From: Xenococcaceae cyanobacterium MO_167.B27
Lineage (GTDB): Bacteria > Cyanobacteriota > Cyanobacteriia > Cyanobacteriales > Xenococcaceae
Direction of reading: 5' to 3'
Assembly: GCA_030065935.1 (NCBI GenBank)
Contig: JASJCP010000031.1
Coordinates: forward strand, 1 to 64,000
Length of the DNA stretch: 64,000 nt
Part shown: positions 52,555 to 61,899 of the stretch, one piece after another
Layout of the letters: each line of letters starts with the position of its first letter
How positions within the stretch are numbered: the stretch's first letter is position 1
Notes under the pieces: model-generated
Told to the model about the DNA's origin: nothing
Seen by the model: the letters and a program-made list of their open reading frames with translations, nothing else
Databases searched by the model: none
Made by a program: the position numbers and the translations under genes

Positions 52555-54306
52555 ATGATTCAGAAACCAACTCTAGAAGAAATACAGAACAAAATTCAAT
52601 ATCGCTTAGTAGAAAAACTAGTAGCATCCGAAAAACATTATCGTTTATTAGTGGAAAATTTGCGAGAAATTGTTTTTACTATAGATGAGGAAGGAAAACT
52701 AATATTTCTCAATCTTGCTTGGTCTGAAACGTTAGGATATTCTGTAGAACATTCATTGCGATTGCCTTTAAACAGTTTTTTAACAGTTGATTCAAGAACT
52801 AAAGGAGAAAAATTATTACAAGCAGTTTTGCAAGATAAAAAGACTCTAAAACAAGAGCTATGTTTTCAACACCAAAATGGGGAATCTGTTTGGTTAGAAA
52901 TATCTGTAGCTAGTCATAATCAAAATCAAGCTTCAGGCACTTTAATTAATATTAATAATCATAAAAAAGCGAACGCGCAATTAAAATATACTGCTTACCA
53001 TGATTCTCTTACTGGATTATATAATCGTGCTGCATTTATTGAGTTTCTGCAAAATGAAATCGACAAAATTAACCGACACAGTGAGCAAATTTTTGCAGTT
53101 TTACTTTTAGATTTAGATGGTTTTAAATCAGTTAATGATAGTTTTGGGCATTTAGTAGGCGATCGCTTATTAATTGAAGTATCTCATCGGTTACAAAAAT
53201 GTTTAAATTCTTGGGATATTATGGCTCGTCTTGGAGGAGACGAGTTTGTTATTCTACTTCCTAATCTTAGAAACACTGATAATGCTACTAGAATTGCTAA
53301 AATAATTGTCAAAGCTTTAGGTCCAGTATTTAATTTAGATAATAATGAAGTATTTATTAGCACTAGTATTGGGATTGTTTTAAGTACTTCAGGCTTTAAA
53401 AAACCCGAGGATTTCCTACGAAATGCAGATATTGCTTTGTATGAAGCCAAAGCCCAAGGGAAAGGTATTGATAAAACTTTTGATAACCAAATGCACGCTA
53501 AAACAATAGCGAGAATTTCTTTAGAAACTAGCCTTAGAAAAGCTTTAAAAAATCAAGAACTAGAAGTTCATTATCAACCCATTATTTCTTTAGAAAATTA
53601 TAGAATTATTGGATTTGAAGCCTTAGTGCGTTGGTTTCATCCCACAAAAGGATTAATATCTCCTGGGGTTTTTATTCCCATAGCAGAAGAAACAGGATTA
53701 ATCATTGATTTAGGTTGGTGGGTTTTTCAACAAGCTTGTCAGCAAATGGTAATCTGGCAAAAAAATTTCCCTCAAAGTAAATTACAATTTATGAGTATTA
53801 ATTTGTCGGTCAGACAATTTACTCATCCTGATTTATTAGATAAAATTAATGAAATTTTGTTTCTCACGGGTTTGAAAAGAAAGTTTTTAAAACTAGAAAT
53901 AACTGAAAGCATAATTATAGACAATTCAGAAGCTAATAATATTAAACTGCAACAGTTACGAGCTTCAGGTATTAAATTAGCTATCGACGATTTCGGTACT
54001 GGTTATTCTTCTTTAAATTATCTACATCGCTTTGCTTTAGATACGTTAAAAATCGATAAAAGTTTTATCAAACAAATCCATATTCCAGGTAAACACCAAG
54101 CTATTGTCGAAACAATTATTGTCTTAGCTCACAATTTAGGTATGGATGTTATCGCAGAAGGAGTAGAAACCAAAGAACAATTAGAACAATTAGAAAAAAT
54201 TGGCTTTTTTGGCTGTGAACAGGTACAAGGTTACTATTTTTCTCATCCTAAACCAGCATCAGAACTTGAGAAAATGTTAACTAATTCCTTATATTCAATT
54301 TACTAG
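52555..54306 (+). CDS. PAS-GGDEF-EAL cyclic-di-GMP signalling protein
   Basis: A 583-residue cytoplasmic protein without transmembrane segments. A PAS domain (about 20-135, LLVENLREIVFTIDEEG) precedes a GGDEF cyclase domain with intact active site (ARLGGDEFVIL, near 227-231), and an EAL phosphodiesterase domain follows with Glu355 (GFEALVRWFHP), ITESIIIDN, AIDDFGTGYSSL and IAEGVET. Both domains retain key residues, so it could make and break cyclic di-GMP. The signal for the PAS domain is unknown. In cyanobacteria such proteins control motility and sessility, which suits the pilin genes near 60 kb. Confidence 0.93.
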   Translation: MIQKPTLEEIQNKIQYRLVEKLVASEKHYRLLVENLREIVFTIDEEGKLIFLNLAWSETLGYSVEHSLRLPLNSFLTVDSRTKGEKLLQAVLQDKKTLKQELCFQHQNGESVWLEISVASHNQNQASGTLININNHKKANAQLKYTAYHDSLTGLYNRAAFIEFLQNEIDKINRHSEQIFAVLLLDLDGFKSVNDSFGHLVGDRLLIEVSHRLQKCLNSWDIMARLGGDEFVILLPNLRNTDNATRIAKIIVKALGPVFNLDNNEVFISTSIGIVLSTSGFKKPEDFLRNADIALYEAKAQGKGIDKTFDNQMHAKTIARISLETSLRKALKNQELEVHYQPIISLENYRIIGFEALVRWFHPTKGLISPGVFIPIAEETGLIIDLGWWVFQQACQQMVIWQKNFPQSKLQFMSINLSVRQFTHPDLLDKINEILFLTGLKRKFLKLEITESIIIDNSEANNIKLQQLRASGIKLAIDDFGTGYSSLNYLHRFALDTLKIDKSFIKQIHIPGKHQAIVETIIVLAHNLGMDVIAEGVETKEQLEQLEKIGFFGCEQVQGYYFSHPKPASELEKMLTNSLYSIY

Positions 54307-54316
54307 CCTTAAACCT

Positions 54317-55096
54317 CTACTTGTATCTAACTAAATTAATTCGATAACGCTGCTTTTTGGTGACAGAAACATCTCCTATTTCCAGTCTTCCTTTACCTCT
54401 TACAGAAACCAAATCTCCTGCTTTTACGTTATAGCTAGCTTGAGTAACTTCTTTCCAATTAACCCTTACATCACCAGCAGTAATCGCACTAGCCATTTTA
54501 CTACGAGACATTCCAAAACCCGCAGACGCGATGGCATCTAACCTCATAGAAGCTTCTACTGTTGTCATTTCCTTCTTCTGAGGAGGGCGTATTTTTAATT
54601 CACTCCACTCAATCTGTCGTGTTTTAACAGGTACAGAGCGCACTTGAGTAAGACTAGTCTCCAAGAAATTCACCATCTCTGGTACGACGATAACCTGCGC
54701 CCCTCTTTCTCCCAACACAATAATATCCCCGATTTTTTCCCTGATTATTCCTGTTCCTAAAATAGCTCCCAAAAAATCTCGATGAGTAGCGGTATCAAAC
54801 AAGAAATTACCAGCAATATCTAAAGCTGCTAACTCAATATGAGATTTATCTAAAGGAATATCGGAGCGCGATATACCAAGTCGTTGTCTTTCCGCTTGAG
54901 GATAACCACCCCAGAAGAGAATATCTATTTCCGTAAGATTCTTAAATATTTCCCGTACTTCTATCATTACAGGTGGTGCAATAAAATCAGTTAAAACTAT
55001 CTCCCAAGTTTTGATTGCTTGCTCCGCTTGATCGATAATACGAGCAATTTCCTCACGATTTTCGACTCTTTTTAATAATTCTTCTCTCGGTAACAT
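54317..55096 (-). CDS. Photosystem II S4-domain protein
   Basis: A 259-residue cyanobacterial protein with a C-terminal S4 RNA-binding domain (about residues 180-245, RLDAIASAGFGMSRSKMASAITAGDVRVNWKEV). The N-terminal region (LPREELLKRVENREEIARIIDQAEQAI) and central SRSDIPLDKSHIELAALDIAGNFLFDTATHRDFLG are typical of this family, found in all oxygenic cyanobacteria and plastids and named for photosystem II association. Role in PSII assembly or translation is not settled. It is preceded by a heptanucleotide array and a glycine-zipper gene. Confidence 0.92.
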   Translation of the reverse strand: MLPREELLKRVENREEIARIIDQAEQAIKTWEIVLTDFIAPPVMIEVREIFKNLTEIDILFWGGYPQAERQRLGISRSDIPLDKSHIELAALDIAGNFLFDTATHRDFLGAILGTGIIREKIGDIIVLGERGAQVIVVPEMVNFLETSLTQVRSVPVKTRQIEWSELKIRPPQKKEMTTVEASMRLDAIASAGFGMSRSKMASAITAGDVRVNWKEVTQASYNVKAGDLVSVRGKGRLEIGDVSVTKKQRYRINLVRYK

Positions 55097-55104
55097 TTTT
55101 TTGG

Positions 55105-55233
55105 TGGTTAGTGGTTAGTGGTTAGTAGTTAGTGGTTAGTAGTTGATTGTTGATGGTTAGTGGTTAGTGGTTAGTAGTTAGTGATTTATCACTGAATACT
55201 GATTACTGATTACTGATTACTGATTAGTGATTA
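55105..55233. repeat. Heptanucleotide arrays (GGTTAGT)n and (TGATTAC)n
   Basis: Repeats of GGTTAGT run from about 55105 to 55182, then TGATTAC repeats from about 55198 to 55233, filling the gap between the PSII S4 gene and the glycine-zipper gene. STRR type. Confidence 0.9.
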
Positions 55234-55737
55234 CTATGGTCTGTACCCTTGTAAACTTTCAGGTTGAAAGCTACGTAAAATCCCTGTAGCTTGTTGCTGC
55301 AAAAGCTCCGAACCTTTGACGATGACTAAATACTTACCTGCATTAAGACGGTTGCGATAGGGTAGGGCATCTCCGCTTCCAGTGCTTAAACCCACACCAC
55401 CCCCAACAAAAATACTACCCATTGCACCACCAATTGCACCCAAAATACCACCTACTATATGGTTTCCTGGTTCTCCAGCCCAATCTAGAGTATCTAAACC
55501 TGTAATAAGATTGAAAGCATAACCAGCAGCAAAACCAAAAGGCACTAACCAGTATGCCATCTGAATCGCTCTTTTTTTCGCTTGTTGATTAGGATCGATT
55601 AAGCCAAACTCATCTGCTGTTTTATATCCTTTACCCACAATAGCGATCTGAGACTGGGGAATATTAGCCTTCTCTAAAGCAGTGTAAGCTTCTTCTGCTT
55701 TTATGCGATCGGACAATACTGCTATTAGATAGTTCAT
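55234..55737 (-). CDS. Glycine-zipper membrane hypothetical protein
   Basis: A 167-residue protein with an N-terminal domain of about 75 residues (YLIAVLSDRIKAEEAYTALEKANI) that has a stress-protein-like alpha/beta look, then a Gly-rich hydrophobic stretch (about 90-125, HIVGGILGAIGGAMGSIFVGGG), and a final beta segment (KYLVIVKGSELL). Conserved in cyanobacteria without assigned function. On the minus strand, 137 bp upstream of the S4-domain gene. Confidence 0.7.
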   Translation of the reverse strand: MNYLIAVLSDRIKAEEAYTALEKANIPQSQIAIVGKGYKTADEFGLIDPNQQAKKRAIQMAYWLVPFGFAAGYAFNLITGLDTLDWAGEPGNHIVGGILGAIGGAMGSIFVGGGVGLSTGSGDALPYRNRLNAGKYLVIVKGSELLQQQATGILRSFQPESLQGYRP

Positions 55738-55826
55738 TTTATCTTATGCTGATCTTGAAAAAATATTTATGTTACATTTTTTAGATTATCAGCTTTCTTA
55801 GCTATATATCGAGGTTTACACAGAAA

Positions 55827-55853
55827 AGTAGGGTGGGCAGTGCATCGCCTTAC
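55827..55853. repeat. Dispersed 27-bp repeat, copy 2
   Basis: Exact reverse complement of 10259-10285, just before the glycosyltransferase start. Confidence 0.85.
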
Positions 55854-55882
55854 AATAGTGCAAAATTAAACTAATACCCAGG

Positions 55883-57043
55883 ATGCTCAAAATTGTTGTT
55901 GATGCAACCCCAATCACACCAAAGCCAAGCGGAGTCGGATTATATGTTACTAATTTACTGGCTAATTTATTGACACTACAAAACCAAGAAGATTTTGAAT
56001 TAGGTATTATTTATCAACCAAGATTCAGTAATTGGTTAAAAGGAAATTTAGCTTTACCAGAAATTTTACAGCCTTATACCCATCAAAATTATTTACCTAT
56101 TCCTGTAAGAATATCCAATATTTTAATTAATTATTTTCCTCAGCTATTATCCAGCTATTTAAAGAAATATTCTGACTCTTGTGATATTATTCATGGAACA
56201 AACTACAGCGTTTTTCCTTATACTCAAAGCTTAAAAGTTATAACTATATATGACTTAGCCTTTCTGAAGTATCCAGAATATATTGATGCTGTAGCAGCCA
56301 ACTATGGCAAAAAAGTAAAAAAATGTCTGCAATGGACTGATTTAATAATTGCTATTTCAGAAAGTACCAAAAGAGATATTATTGAATATTTAGATATCGA
56401 ACCAGAAAAGATTTGGGTAACTCCTTTAGCTAGTCGCTATACTCCTGACTATTTATCCCAGTTACCCCTAGAGACAATCAAGCAATCTATAAACTACGAT
56501 TTTAGTCAGCCCTATATTTTATTTGTCAGCACTATCGAACCGAGAAAAAATATTACTGCTCTCATTACCGCCTTTAATTATCTTAAACGAGAATATGCGA
56601 TCGCGCATAACTTATTACTGGTTGGTAAAAAAGGATGGCGATATGAACCCATTTTTGAATCAATTAACAACTCACCCTACAAACAAAATATCTATCACCT
56701 AGATTATCTTACGGATCAAGCTGTAGCTTTTTGTTACAGCATGGCTGATGTTTTTGCTTATCCTTCCCGTTATGAAGGTTTTGGGCTACCAGTATTAGAG
56801 GCGATGACTCTTGGTACTCCAGTAGTGACATCATATGTTTCTTCCTTACCAGAAGTAGCAGGGGATGCAGCTTTAACCATCGATCCTAATGAGCCATTAC
56901 AATTAGCAGAAGCCATTTATCAAGTTATTAGCAGCACCCAACTAAATCAAGAGTTAATCTTGAAAGGAAAACAAAGAGCGCAGCAATTTTCTTGGCAAAA
57001 GACCGCACAAAAAACAGTCGCAGCTTATAAGGCTTTATTATAG
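55883..57043 (+). CDS. GT4-family glycosyltransferase
   Basis: A 386-residue GT-B glycosyltransferase. The acceptor half opens MLKIVVDATPITPKPSGVGLYVTNLLANLL, with CDIIHGTNYSVFP and VITIYDLAF. The donor half has ILFVSTIEPRKNITALI and SMADVFAYPSRYEGFGLPVLEAMTLGTPVVTSYVSSLPEVAGDAALTID, with the Glu-x7-Glu pattern of retaining enzymes. Resembles mannosyltransferases of the WbaZ type, but sugar and acceptor are unassigned. It stands alone. Confidence 0.88.
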   Translation: MLKIVVDATPITPKPSGVGLYVTNLLANLLTLQNQEDFELGIIYQPRFSNWLKGNLALPEILQPYTHQNYLPIPVRISNILINYFPQLLSSYLKKYSDSCDIIHGTNYSVFPYTQSLKVITIYDLAFLKYPEYIDAVAANYGKKVKKCLQWTDLIIAISESTKRDIIEYLDIEPEKIWVTPLASRYTPDYLSQLPLETIKQSINYDFSQPYILFVSTIEPRKNITALITAFNYLKREYAIAHNLLLVGKKGWRYEPIFESINNSPYKQNIYHLDYLTDQAVAFCYSMADVFAYPSRYEGFGLPVLEAMTLGTPVVTSYVSSLPEVAGDAALTIDPNEPLQLAEAIYQVISSTQLNQELILKGKQRAQQFSWQKTAQKTVAAYKALL

Positions 57044-57511
57044 ATTGGCGATCGCAAATATAGCAATGGTTAGTAGCAAATTCGATTTCCAACTCGATAT
57101 GCAAGAAATTAATTCTAATCTCTGAGATTTCCTCAACAAATTAAATTATATCCAAGCTATTTTTTAAATAAATACTAACAAGTTTAAGTGAACTTGATAT
57201 TTAATCTAAGTAAGTTCCACGATTTACAATCTTGAGTTAGTTTTTCTACTATAGGTATAGTTGGATATTACCTATCTACGTTTATAACTATAGTCAATAT
57301 ACTTTGTTTCAAAAAAATGTTCTTATTTTTATAGGCTAAATATAGCTTTTTTTTGACTTGTGAGCAATACCAAAATTTTAATAACAACACAAAATAACAA
57401 ATCCTCAATGAGCTATGCAAATTCATTGTTAAACCAATAAATTTTTAAAATGCAACATCTACCTCTAAGATAAATATCAATTTTTTAAATTACTAATTTT
57501 TTAAAATAACG
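57044..57511. other. Intergenic region upstream of the pilin gene
   Basis: About 470 bp, AT-rich, opening with a HIP1-like site. A weak promoter candidate is TTGACT (57353) with TTTAAT (57377) at 18-bp spacing. No coding remnant or repeat found. Confidence 0.4.
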
Positions 57512-58960
57512 ATGAACAGTAAACAACTATATCAACTCCTCAGAATCAAGAAAAATAACTCTGGATTCACTCTCTTTGAATTACTCATCGGATTAATTAT
57601 GAGTATTTTTGTGACTGGAGCGTTAGGTTTTGGTTTATATCAAATACTGAGAACTACTAGTACAGAAAGCTCCAAAATATCGGCTAGAAATGAAGCAACA
57701 CGAGCTATTGAATTTATTTCTGATGAAATTAGACGGGCTAGATCAATTGAGAGTAATGCCGATAATGCCAGGGATAATGGTGGTGGTGCGTTTAACACAA
57801 CTGGAAAAACAGTAGTTTTAGCACTGGATATTCCTGAAATTAATGATGGTGATACGTTAGACACGGACAATAACGATACTACTTCAGAAAGAATAGTCTA
57901 TTACCTTGAATCATCTAGTGGCACTAATTGGCAAGGACCTCAAGTTCTATACAGATGGGGTCCTCCTCTTAATGCTAATGGTGAATATACGCAAAATGGT
58001 TGGCAAGAAGAAGCTTTAATTGATGGGATTGATGATACAGCTATTGCTACAAATCCGTGTGATGCAGGGGATACTTTAAATCCACCTTTAGCTAATAATC
58101 CTGCTGGATTTTATGCTTGTATTAGTGGGACAAATAATGCAGCACAAATATTCTTAACAGGAGGAATAGACACCACAACTGGCGATGATACCAACTATAC
58201 GGCAGATACTAAAGCAGTAGCTAGGGCAAAAGATGTGACTGTTGATAGCGAAGAGGAGGCTGAAGATACTCCCACTAACTTTAAAACCTTAAAAGTCGAT
58301 TATACTTGTAGTTATCAAGTATTAGAGACTGCGTCAACTCGTGTTAGCAATATTCAAAATAATCCATGGACTGTACAATTTACTTTTAATAGTGGTGCTA
58401 ACACAACAACCTGGACTCATGAGCCAAATAGACAGGCTCAACCAATAGATGTTTCTGCTAATAACAATCTAGAAATTGAAATTGCTCCAATAAATGGATC
58501 AAACTGTATTAGCAGCAGTGACTCTAGAAATTACACAATAAAGTTGACAGACAGTGGCGGAAGTGAACCAAATTATTGGCAAAGTTTTAATGGTAATAAT
58601 GATGGTGGAACTTATAATGATCCTGATGTAAAAGGCGATGGGACTGTCTTGGTTTTAAAAAAGGATAGTTTACTTGAGGGTGATTTGAATCGTTCTGGAT
58701 ATAACTACGCTGGAGATGCCAATAGCTTAGGGATACAAACATCTCTAGGACAATTTTTAGTGGATCAAGGATATGCAGAATATCTCAATGGAAGTGATGG
58801 TACTGGCGGTTACAGAATTATAGGACTTGGGAATGATCAAAGAATTTTTGCATTTGAGATAGGGCATACTGACCAGAGCGAACCAGGATTTGATGTGCAA
58901 GATGCTATCTTAATTGTGACTAATGATAAATTTGAAAACACATATACGTCCTCGCCCTAG
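57512..58960 (+). CDS. Prepilin-type protein (PilW-like minor pilin)
   Basis: A 482-residue protein with a class III prepilin leader: NNSG|FTLFELLIGLIMSIFV, cleavage after Gly18 and Glu at position 5. The mature part is unusually long for a minor pilin and rich in Asn, Thr, Gly and Asp, with acidic blocks (IDTTTGDDTNYTADTK, and DNNDTTSER). PilW-like proteins help assemble type IV pili. It lies on the plus strand, convergent with the PEP-CTERM-like gene and separate from the minus-strand pilin run. The body has no named domain. Confidence 0.82.
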   Translation: MNSKQLYQLLRIKKNNSGFTLFELLIGLIMSIFVTGALGFGLYQILRTTSTESSKISARNEATRAIEFISDEIRRARSIESNADNARDNGGGAFNTTGKTVVLALDIPEINDGDTLDTDNNDTTSERIVYYLESSSGTNWQGPQVLYRWGPPLNANGEYTQNGWQEEALIDGIDDTAIATNPCDAGDTLNPPLANNPAGFYACISGTNNAAQIFLTGGIDTTTGDDTNYTADTKAVARAKDVTVDSEEEAEDTPTNFKTLKVDYTCSYQVLETASTRVSNIQNNPWTVQFTFNSGANTTTWTHEPNRQAQPIDVSANNNLEIEIAPINGSNCISSSDSRNYTIKLTDSGGSEPNYWQSFNGNNDGGTYNDPDVKGDGTVLVLKKDSLLEGDLNRSGYNYAGDANSLGIQTSLGQFLVDQGYAEYLNGSDGTGGYRIIGLGNDQRIFAFEIGHTDQSEPGFDVQDAILIVTNDKFENTYTSSP

Positions 58961-59072
58961 ATTGAAAAAAAATGAGAGTATGTTTAGATAAATGCTTTGA
59001 ATTTTGGTGGTGAGGGATGGTGGGGTTGCTTCACTTCCTCACCATTTCAGTTATTTGGTTAAGTATAAAAAT

Positions 59073-59101
59073 AGAAAAAAGGATAATTTACGGAATTATC
59101 C
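59073..59101 (-). terminator. Intrinsic terminator of the variant PEP-CTERM-like gene
   Basis: GGATAATT / AATTATCC (8-bp perfect arms, 5-nt loop, 59081-59101) followed on the minus strand by T6 (plus A-run 59075-59080), about 50 bp past the stop at 59154. Confidence 0.75.
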
Positions 59102-59153
59102 CTATTGAAACCTAAATGATGCAATAAAAAGTTTACTGCGATTTCTAAAATAA

Positions 59154-59804
59154 CTAATCATCAATTGATTTACTATTTTTCCATCTCTGAAATACTGTCT
59201 TTGTACCCCATAAACTCATGAGAATTAAAATTCCTGAATTGGGATTGAGTTCAAAAGGTACAGGAGTAGAAGTGCTTGCAGTTCCGGAAATAGAAGCTAA
59301 AGCAGCATTACTAGTAGAGTAACCTGTAAAATAACTTACCGATCCAGCTTCGAGTAGAATTGGATTATCTTGACCATTGCTTGAACCACCACAACCGGTA
59401 TCGAAACAACCAAACGATTTAGTACCTGCATCATTCCAAAATAAACCAAAATCAGAAAATGTGATGGATGAACCATCTCCTGAGATAGTTCCTTCTATAA
59501 AATTGAAGTTGAAACCCTGAGCAGAGGTGCGAGAAAAACTATCTAGCCCATCAGAGATAGTAATAGAGATATCGCTCATGTCACCAGCAGCAAAAGACTC
59601 TCCAGCATTTTTATTGACAGTAAAAGAACCGTTTGCTGTTCCTACCCCAGTACCAAGAAAAGCTGGTGTGCTACTATTTCCTGAAGTTGATGACCAACTG
59701 AAATTAAAGTCGAGAGCTTGAGCAGCATCTATTCCCACTAAAGAAATAAGGGTAGCAAAGCATCCACCACCGATTTTTGCCATCAATCCTAAATTTTTAG
59801 CCAT
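59154..59804 (-). CDS. Secreted protein with variant PEP-CTERM-like anchor (VPFELNP)
   Basis: A 216-residue protein. A signal peptide (GGCFATLISLVGIDAAQALD) is followed by a Ser/Gly/Asp-rich beta body. The C-terminus reads PVPFELNPNSGILILMSLWGTK, then basic residues: a PxE-type motif, short hydrophobic helix and basic tail like the PEP-CTERM layout, but with PFEL in place of PEP. Such PFE-type variants occur in cyanobacteria. The start ATG 59804 opens the signal peptide. A terminator follows. It is next to the pilin genes, but no exosortase is in the window. Confidence 0.75.
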   Translation of the reverse strand: MAKNLGLMAKIGGGCFATLISLVGIDAAQALDFNFSWSSTSGNSSTPAFLGTGVGTANGSFTVNKNAGESFAAGDMSDISITISDGLDSFSRTSAQGFNFNFIEGTISGDGSSITFSDFGLFWNDAGTKSFGCFDTGCGGSSNGQDNPILLEAGSVSYFTGYSTSNAALASISGTASTSTPVPFELNPNSGILILMSLWGTKTVFQRWKNSKSIDD

Positions 59805-60129
59805 ATTTCTGGATTTAATGATTCTGTAAATTTACATATTTGTATTGTTCCCATCTTGTTTGGAAAATAAACAGGTTATTGAAATTAGGTATTAGTGATT
59901 TTACTTAGCTTAACAATAGAACCTAGTTGACTCATAAAATTTGGGATTATGCCTGGTTGAAACTCCTATACAAGCAAAATCTGCATACGTGGATTGTTTC
60001 TATCTTTAATGTGTTAGTCTGAGTAGGCAAACTTGGTTTATGTATGGGATAATCAAGTTCGGTAATATTATGATGAATTGATCTTTTGTCAGTCAATTAG
60101 TAATAAAACTCACATTAGAACGCAAAAAA
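59805..60129. other. Intergenic region between the PFE-type and pilin genes
   Basis: About 325 bp, AT-rich, containing the promoter side of the minus-strand 59154 gene. I see no gene, repeat or RNA. Confidence 0.5.
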
Positions 60130-60639
60130 TTAATTTGATTGACAATCATCCGCAGAAACAGAGCCAGTTTTACTTCCCGTATATTCACCAGTTCTAGTAA
60201 TACCTAAACCAAGAGAGATTACAAAACATCTCTGAAGATTCGTTGAGTCTGAAGAGACGACTATAGTACCACTTTTGGTAGTAGAACCTTTAGCAGAAAA
60301 TAAAATATTAGGTGGTGTACCAGATAAATTAGTTCTGATATCTACACTATCTGCAATTTCTCTAGTATTAAATAAACAATCAGTAGGATTACCACTAATA
60401 GTATTAGTAGAAGGATCAATATTGACACGACATAACTTTCCGTTACGAATTGCTTGTCTTTGACTTTCTTTAATTGCTCCGTTTATTTTCCCTAATGCTT
60501 CATTAACTCTATTACGACTTAATAAACCCAAAAGATTAGGGGCTGCAATAGCTGCTAAGATACCAATAATAACTGCAACTACTAAAGTTTCTGTCAGAGT
60601 AATACCAATGTCTTTAGAATTATGAAATATTATTTTCAT
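60130..60639 (-). CDS. Type IV pseudopilin, GspH/FimT-like
   Basis: A 169-residue prepilin. The leader ends at Gly12 (KDIG|ITLTETLVVAVIIGILAAIAAPNLLGLL), with Thr2 and Glu5 fitting prepilin peptidase. The globular part contains GAIKESQRQAIRNGKLCRVNI and a cysteine pair typical of FimT. It is a paralogue of the next gene (APNLLGLLxRNRVN block shared). FimT-type pilins bind DNA or prime pilus assembly in other bacteria. It sits 197 bp below the run at 60837-63372 on the same strand. Confidence 0.85.
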   Translation of the reverse strand: MKIIFHNSKDIGITLTETLVVAVIIGILAAIAAPNLLGLLSRNRVNEALGKINGAIKESQRQAIRNGKLCRVNIDPSTNTISGNPTDCLFNTREIADSVDIRTNLSGTPPNILFSAKGSTTKSGTIVVSSDSTNLQRCFVISLGLGITRTGEYTGSKTGSVSADDCQSN

Positions 60640-60836
60640 AATAATTAACTATTTATGTTTAGCCAATTATTGTAACTTTCATCCCTAAATTGTGCTATTA
60701 ATCAACATGAGTTTGGAGCAATACATAAATTGTAGGGCGAGGCACACCCCACCCTACTGACTTTTAAAGAACAATTTTTTAACTCATTTATTAGAGAAAC
60801 GCGATATATCTTGAAATCTTAGTTTCCTAGTAACTC

Positions 60837-61382
60837 TTAATTAGTAATGCAGTTAGTACCATTATATTCTCCAGTTAATATATTGCCTAATGTTCCAGTA
60901 ATAACTAAACACTTTTCTTCTGTTGTGCCACTATGAGATATAATGATACTCCCTTGACTAGCAGCATCAGTGTTGCCTTTGCTAGAAAACGTTATTTTAG
61001 TAGGAGTTCCAGTGATCGTTGTAGTTGTTGTAACATCTCTTGGCAATATACGATCTTCTAACAAACAACCACTATAATCAGGGCTACCTGTTTCCCCTGG
61101 GTCTGAAGCTAGTACCCTAGTAAGCAGCACTCTTGTATTACCATCACTGTCTGTAGTGGTCGTCAATTTAATTTTACAAGTTTTTCCATTACGAATTGCT
61201 TGTCTTTGGGCTTCTTTGATTGCTCCCTCTAATTGTACTAAACCTTGATTTACTCGATTGCGATTGAGCAGACCTAAAAGATTAGGAGCAGAAATAGCAG
61301 CAACAATACCAATTATGATCGCTGTTGCTAACATTTCGATGAGGGTAAATCCCTGATTCTTACGGACATTCCAATGCCACAT
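60837..61382 (-). CDS. Type IV pseudopilin, GspH/FimT-like paralogue
   Basis: A 181-residue prepilin. Leader NQG|FTLIEMLATAIIIGIVAAISAPNLLGLL with Glu5. GAIKEAQRQAIRNGKTCKIKL repeats the motif of the neighbouring gene. A Gly/Ser/Thr-rich middle and Cys pair (CLLE, and EEKCLVITG) are in the C-terminal half. The start overlaps the end of the upstream pilin gene by 23 bp, so they are translated in one operon. Same predicted role as the 60130 gene; the pair arose by duplication. Confidence 0.88.
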   Translation of the reverse strand: MWHWNVRKNQGFTLIEMLATAIIIGIVAAISAPNLLGLLNRNRVNQGLVQLEGAIKEAQRQAIRNGKTCKIKLTTTTDSDGNTRVLLTRVLASDPGETGSPDYSGCLLEDRILPRDVTTTTTITGTPTKITFSSKGNTDAASQGSIIISHSGTTEEKCLVITGTLGNILTGEYNGTNCITN

Positions 61383-61896
61383 CGGGAATCACCTCCACAT
61401 AACGGTTGGCAATAATATCTCCATCACTATTAGTTACTTGATAATGAATTTTTAAAGTTCTGTGAGGTGCATCGCTATACGCGCCATTGTTACTTATATG
61501 AGTACGATTTAAGGTTAATGTTGTACCTTCTGATGTGATCGACCCATCATTATTGACTGTTCTTAATAATTGTGTAGTTACAGTAGGTGCTTCCGTAGTT
61601 AAAGCTGTCCATAACCCACTAGCATATCCTCCTCCATAAGCATTTGCGTTACAAGTACCAGTTCCAGTACCTAGAGTGCTACCTAAATCATTCAGTCTTT
61701 CTATATCTTCTTGTATTAACTGGTCTGCTCTTTGGTCTTCCTGTGCTTGAACTTTAAGCATCATTCCCAAGACTAAAGCTTGCAAAGAGAAAGCAACAAA
61801 AGCAAGGGCGATAATTATAGAAACTAAAATCTCTAGGGTGATAAAACCTTGATTTGATGAGTTTTTTTTCTTTCGTAAAGTAATTCTTTTCCACAT
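61360..61896 (-). CDS. PilV-like minor pilin
   Basis: A 178-residue prepilin. Leader NQG|FITLEILVSIIIALAFVAFSLQALVLGM with Glu5 after FITL. PilV-type pilins have this longer hydrophobic helix and an MLKVQAQEDQRADQLIQEDIE amphipathic region. The body has a GTGTGTCNANAYGGG loop and a final disulfide-capable Cys. It overlaps the FimT-like gene by 23 bp and lies 4 bp from the upstream PilX-like gene. Expected to help priming or display at the pilus tip. Confidence 0.85.
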   Translation of the reverse strand: MWKRITLRKKKNSSNQGFITLEILVSIIIALAFVAFSLQALVLGMMLKVQAQEDQRADQLIQEDIERLNDLGSTLGTGTGTCNANAYGGGYASGLWTALTTEAPTVTTQLLRTVNNDGSITSEGTTLTLNRTHISNNGAYSDAPHRTLKIHYQVTNSDGDIIANRYVEVIPDVALECP

Positions 61897-61899
61897 AAT

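Noticed and set aside
59008..59044. TGGTGAGG/CCTCACCA stem after the plus-strand pilin gene
   Set aside because: The loop is 21 nt and no T-run follows; too weak to call a terminator.
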